A program made the position numbers and the translations under genes. The notes beneath the pieces were generated by a model that worked only from the letters and a program-made list of their open reading frames with translations, was not told the origin of the DNA and did not search any database. Below are positions 5,846 to 7,830 of a stretch of 7,830 bases of DNA, piece by piece. This DNA comes from Planctomycetota bacterium (lineage in GTDB: Bacteria; Planctomycetota; Phycisphaerae; Sedimentisphaerales; Anaerohalosphaeraceae): NCBI GenBank assembly GCA_021160785.1, contig JAGHBX010000367.1:1-7830 (forward strand), given 5' to 3'. Positions within the stretch are counted from its first letter, which is position 1. Every line of letters begins with the position of its first letter.

Positions 5846-5874
5846 ACCCGACGAAGCCGGGACCAGAATATTTT

Positions 5875-5949
5875 GCCACAGAGGACACAGAGTTCACAGA
5901 GAGTAAAATGATTATTAATAAACTCTGTAGCCTCTGTGCTCTCTGTGGC
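5875..5949. repeat. CACAGAG inverted repeat with 9-nt internal periodicity (REP/MITE-like hairpin)
   Basis: The left arm 5875-5901 and right arm 5923-5949 are inverted repeats matching at 22 of 27 positions, with a 21-nt AT-rich centre. Each arm consists of three 9-nt units. On the left these are CACAGAGGA, CACAGAGTT and CACAGAGAG (5877-5903). On the right, read on the other strand, they are CACAGAGAG, CACAGAGGC and TACAGAGTT. The element lies 12 nt past the LarA-like gene's stop and before gnd, and would fold into a long hairpin in the transcript. I recall similar CCACAGAGG-type repeats scattered between genes of many environmental bacteria, but could not check. It may act as an mRNA 3'-end stabiliser or weak terminator. 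Confidence 0.8.
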
Positions 5950-5961
5950 TAATTTTAGTTT

Positions 5962-7248
5962 TTATCTTTTTTGTTCTTTCGGAATGCTCGGTATGTACCC
6001 GCTTTTCAAACGGTGCAGCAGTTCGCCGGCATGATGCACGACGAGCATCCCCTGGTCAGCTTTGTTTTCGTAATCGCCGATATTTATCTCATCGGGATTC
6101 ATGTATCCCAGATTCACTTTTTTGCAGCGTTCTTGGGAAATCTGCGTGGCGAGAATCACATTGACCCTCGGTTTTTCGATGCCGTCGACGAATGTTCCGA
6201 TGCCCTTGACGTGGGTGGAATGGGCGGTTACGCCGCGGGGGAAGTCCTTGAATTTGTCCCATTGCTTGAGGAAATAGTCCCGAGTGTGATAGCCGATCTC
6301 ATCCAGTATTTTGCCGTGGGTGTAGCTGATCTCGGTGATGTGCGGAGCGTAGATGATCAATGTTCCGCCGTCGGCGACAACCGGTTCGAGCTTGTACATG
6401 ACCTTGCCCGCCGTCCAGATATCGTCGTACATCTCCGGCGCGATGCCGAGTATCGTTTTGTATGGTTTCTCGACGTAGATGATGTGCACCTGTTCGGAAA
6501 GATCGGCTGCCTTTTCCCACGCCTGGCGGACGTCGCCGATATAGAGGCCTTTGAGTTGATCGTTCACGGCAACGACGGCAAAGAGCTTTCGCGGCACGTC
6601 GATGAAAGATGCGGCCTTTTCGACGACTTTTCTGGTGGGGGTCCACTTGTTGCCGTTTACCCACGGGTTGGTGATGACGGCGCCGAGCCAGTGGAAAAAG
6701 TTGATGATCTCGGCGCCGGCGATTCCGGGAAAAACGTACTTATGCCCGCCCGAAAAGCCCACTACCTCGTGCGGAAAGACAGGGCCTAATATGAAGAACT
6801 CATCGTAGTCGAAGATGAGCTTGTTGATCCTGACATCGACTTCTTCGGCGAACAGGCCGTCGCTTATTTCGCTTATTTCGTCGGCGGTGATCCTGCCGAT
6901 TGTGGTGAAGGTATCGGGATTGTCCCATTCGTGATTGAAGAACTTAACCGACCGGTACTTGCCCTTGCGCTCCTTGAGAGAGATCGAAAGCCGCGTACAA
7001 ATCTGCTCGACAGTCATCGGCTGATGCGTCCCCAGCGCCACAAGCACATCCAGCGCCGCGGCCTTACCCCCGATGGCGTCGAAGATCATCTTGAAGACCT
7101 CGCCTATGGGCCCGGAGCGGGTATTGTCCGGCACGATCAGCAGCAGCCGCTTTGACGTATAGTCATTCTGCGCAAAGAACTCTCCGACCGCATTAGCGGC
7201 CTGGGCCATCTCGACCTGACCGTCTTTATTTTCTCTCGATATCACCAA
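5962..7248 (-). CDS. LarA-like (DUF2088) nickel-pincer racemase/epimerase family protein
   Basis: This 428-residue cytoplasmic protein belongs to the lactate racemase (LarA) superfamily, whose members interconvert stereoisomers of 2-hydroxyacids using a nickel-pincer nucleotide (NPN) cofactor made by LarB, LarC and LarE. The N-terminal domain has PDNTR at 40-44 (the DxTR signature) and GTHQP with His75. It then has HEVVGFSGGHK at 160-170 and a histidine at 186 in INFFHW. The H160/K170/H186 spacing (+10, +16) equals that of H174/K184/H200 in Lactiplantibacillus LarA, where the lysine links the cofactor and the histidines act on nickel. A C-terminal domain with GGTLIIYAP and a TTHG-like turn follows. 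The usual DxTRP is DNTRSGP here. The start is TTG 7248 (GAGGA 8 nt upstream) or the adjacent GTG 7245. It is 12 nt downstream of the oxidoreductase gene, so the two are probably one operon. The substrate is unknown; the context suggests a sugar acid rather than lactate. Confidence 0.87.
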   Translation of the reverse strand: MVISRENKDGQVEMAQAANAVGEFFAQNDYTSKRLLLIVPDNTRSGPIGEVFKMIFDAIGGKAAALDVLVALGTHQPMTVEQICTRLSISLKERKGKYRSVKFFNHEWDNPDTFTTIGRITADEISEISDGLFAEEVDVRINKLIFDYDEFFILGPVFPHEVVGFSGGHKYVFPGIAGAEIINFFHWLGAVITNPWVNGNKWTPTRKVVEKAASFIDVPRKLFAVVAVNDQLKGLYIGDVRQAWEKAADLSEQVHIIYVEKPYKTILGIAPEMYDDIWTAGKVMYKLEPVVADGGTLIIYAPHITEISYTHGKILDEIGYHTRDYFLKQWDKFKDFPRGVTAHSTHVKGIGTFVDGIEKPRVNVILATQISQERCKKVNLGYMNPDEINIGDYENKADQGMLVVHHAGELLHRLKSGYIPSIPKEQKR

Positions 7249-7260
7249 ACTAACCGTCCT

Positions 7261-7830
7261 CTAACTCAATTTCACACACTTCTGCTCGTGGGCGGATTCG
7301 TATATCGCCACTATCAACTCGACCGCCTTTCGAGCCTCGTGTCCATTTATACAGAATTCTTCGCCGGTTTCAAGTGAATCTATGAAAGCTTTGAAATTTC
7401 TCGTGTGGTTTTCGTAATCGATAGCCGCCGGGTCCGCTACTCCGCCGCCGCCTGAGATCTCACCGAACTTAGCTCGAATCTGCTCGTCTTCTGCGGTTTC
7501 CTCGGCAAACTGCCAGACGGTGAAGCTGTCTTCGAGATAGACGACGGCGCCTTTTGTGCCGGTTATCTCGAATCTGCGGAACTGGCCCGGCCATGATGCG
7601 GTCGTGCCGTAAATGATCCCGACAGCGCCGCTGGTGAACCGCAGACTGACGACCGCCGTATCTTCCGTCTCGATCTGCGGATGGCCGAGGTTATGTGCGT
7701 AGGCCTGGACGCTTTCGACCGGGCACATGAGGTCGCAGAGCAGATCGATCATGTGGATGGACTGGTTCATTAATGCCCCGCCGCCATCGAGTTTCCACGT
7801 GCCGTGCCACGAATCTTTGTAGTACTCGTC
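7261..7830 (-). CDS. Gfo/Idh/MocA family oxidoreductase, C-terminal part (5' end beyond window)
   Basis: The frame is open to the right edge, giving 189 residues of an enzyme normally about 330-390 long. The N-terminal NAD(P)-binding Rossmann domain is therefore outside the window, and the apparent internal ATG at 7770 is not the start. Visible is the C-terminal alpha/beta (GFO_IDH_MocA_C-type) domain. It starts with WHGTWKLDGGGALMNQSIHMIDL, where the GGG-x-L-x-N/D-x-x-x-H-x-x-D pattern with His26 and Asp29 (partial numbering) marks the substrate pocket. Then come ETEDTAVVSLRFTSGAVGII, the FEITGTKGAVVYLED strand pair, and DYENHTRNFKAFIDSLETGE followed by a final helix. Such enzymes oxidise or reduce sugars, inositols or sugar acids with NAD(P). 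The substrate cannot be read from this part. It is probably co-transcribed with the LarA-like gene. Confidence 0.92.
   Translation of the reverse strand, partial: DEYYKDSWHGTWKLDGGGALMNQSIHMIDLLCDLMCPVESVQAYAHNLGHPQIETEDTAVVSLRFTSGAVGIIYGTTASWPGQFRRFEITGTKGAVVYLEDSFTVWQFAEETAEDEQIRAKFGEISGGGGVADPAAIDYENHTRNFKAFIDSLETGEEFCINGHEARKAVELIVAIYESAHEQKCVKLS

Noticed and set aside
5847..5861. Small CCCG...CGGG hairpin near gnd
   Set aside because: It has only 4 bp with a 7-nt loop and no T-tract, which is expected by chance in this composition.
5875..5949. CRISPR-like reading of the CACAGAG units
   Set aside because: The units are 9 nt with 2-nt variable parts and inverted arms. There are no spacers of CRISPR size and no cas genes.
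5971..6789. Plus-strand open frame of 272 codons opposite the LarA-like gene
   Set aside because: It is antisense to a gene with clear catalytic motifs. Its valine/aspartate-rich translation is typical of a complementary-strand artefact.

Overview
The window most likely comes from an uncultured Planctomycetota bacterium, perhaps Phycisphaerae. This is inferred from the gene mix: a divergent uroporphyrinogen decarboxylase-family protein, a Gfo/Idh/MocA oxidoreductase, sugar-acid enzymes, an ECF sigma factor with a zinc-finger anti-sigma, and a dispersed-looking CACAGAG hairpin repeat. No marker gene is present, so the assignment is tentative. The DNA is of moderate GC, with a visibly AT-richer island at about 3650-4300.

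Layout. Positions 3-752 (+) hold the C-terminal part of a URO-D/MtaA-like protein. It meets the convergent glucuronate isomerase gene uxaC (749-2158, -) with overlapping stop codons. All remaining genes are on the minus strand. A compact three-gene operon (3586 down to 2243) encodes an ECF sigma factor, a two-TM zf-HC2 anti-sigma factor and a YbjQ/UPF0145 protein. Upstream of it lies a short AT-rich gene of unknown function (3673-4002), followed by about 360 bases of mostly non-coding DNA. That stretch contains phased A-tracts and a strong intrinsic terminator. Then come gnd (6-phosphogluconate dehydrogenase, 4362-5813) with a perfect palindrome against its Shine-Dalgarno site, a long hairpin-forming repeat (5875-5949), a LarA-like DUF2088 protein (5962-7248), and the C-terminal part of a Gfo/Idh/MocA oxidoreductase running off the right edge (7261-7830).

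How the genes may work together. UxaC (hexuronate isomerisation), Gnd (oxidative pentose-phosphate pathway), the LarA homologue (2-hydroxyacid racemase/epimerase family) and the Gfo/Idh/MocA enzyme fit carbohydrate and sugar-acid catabolism. The last two form a probable two-gene operon with a 12-nt gap. The sigma/anti-sigma/YbjQ operon is a separate regulatory unit, probably envelope- or stress-responsive.

No CRISPR array, tRNA, rRNA, transposase or phage gene was seen. Most of the window is ordinary metabolism. The most unusual points are the LarA homologue with an intact nickel-pincer ligand pattern in a sugar-acid context, the missing zinc-ligand cysteines in the URO-D-like protein, the 9-nt-periodic inverted repeat, the palindrome before gnd, and the small gene with no convincing start.
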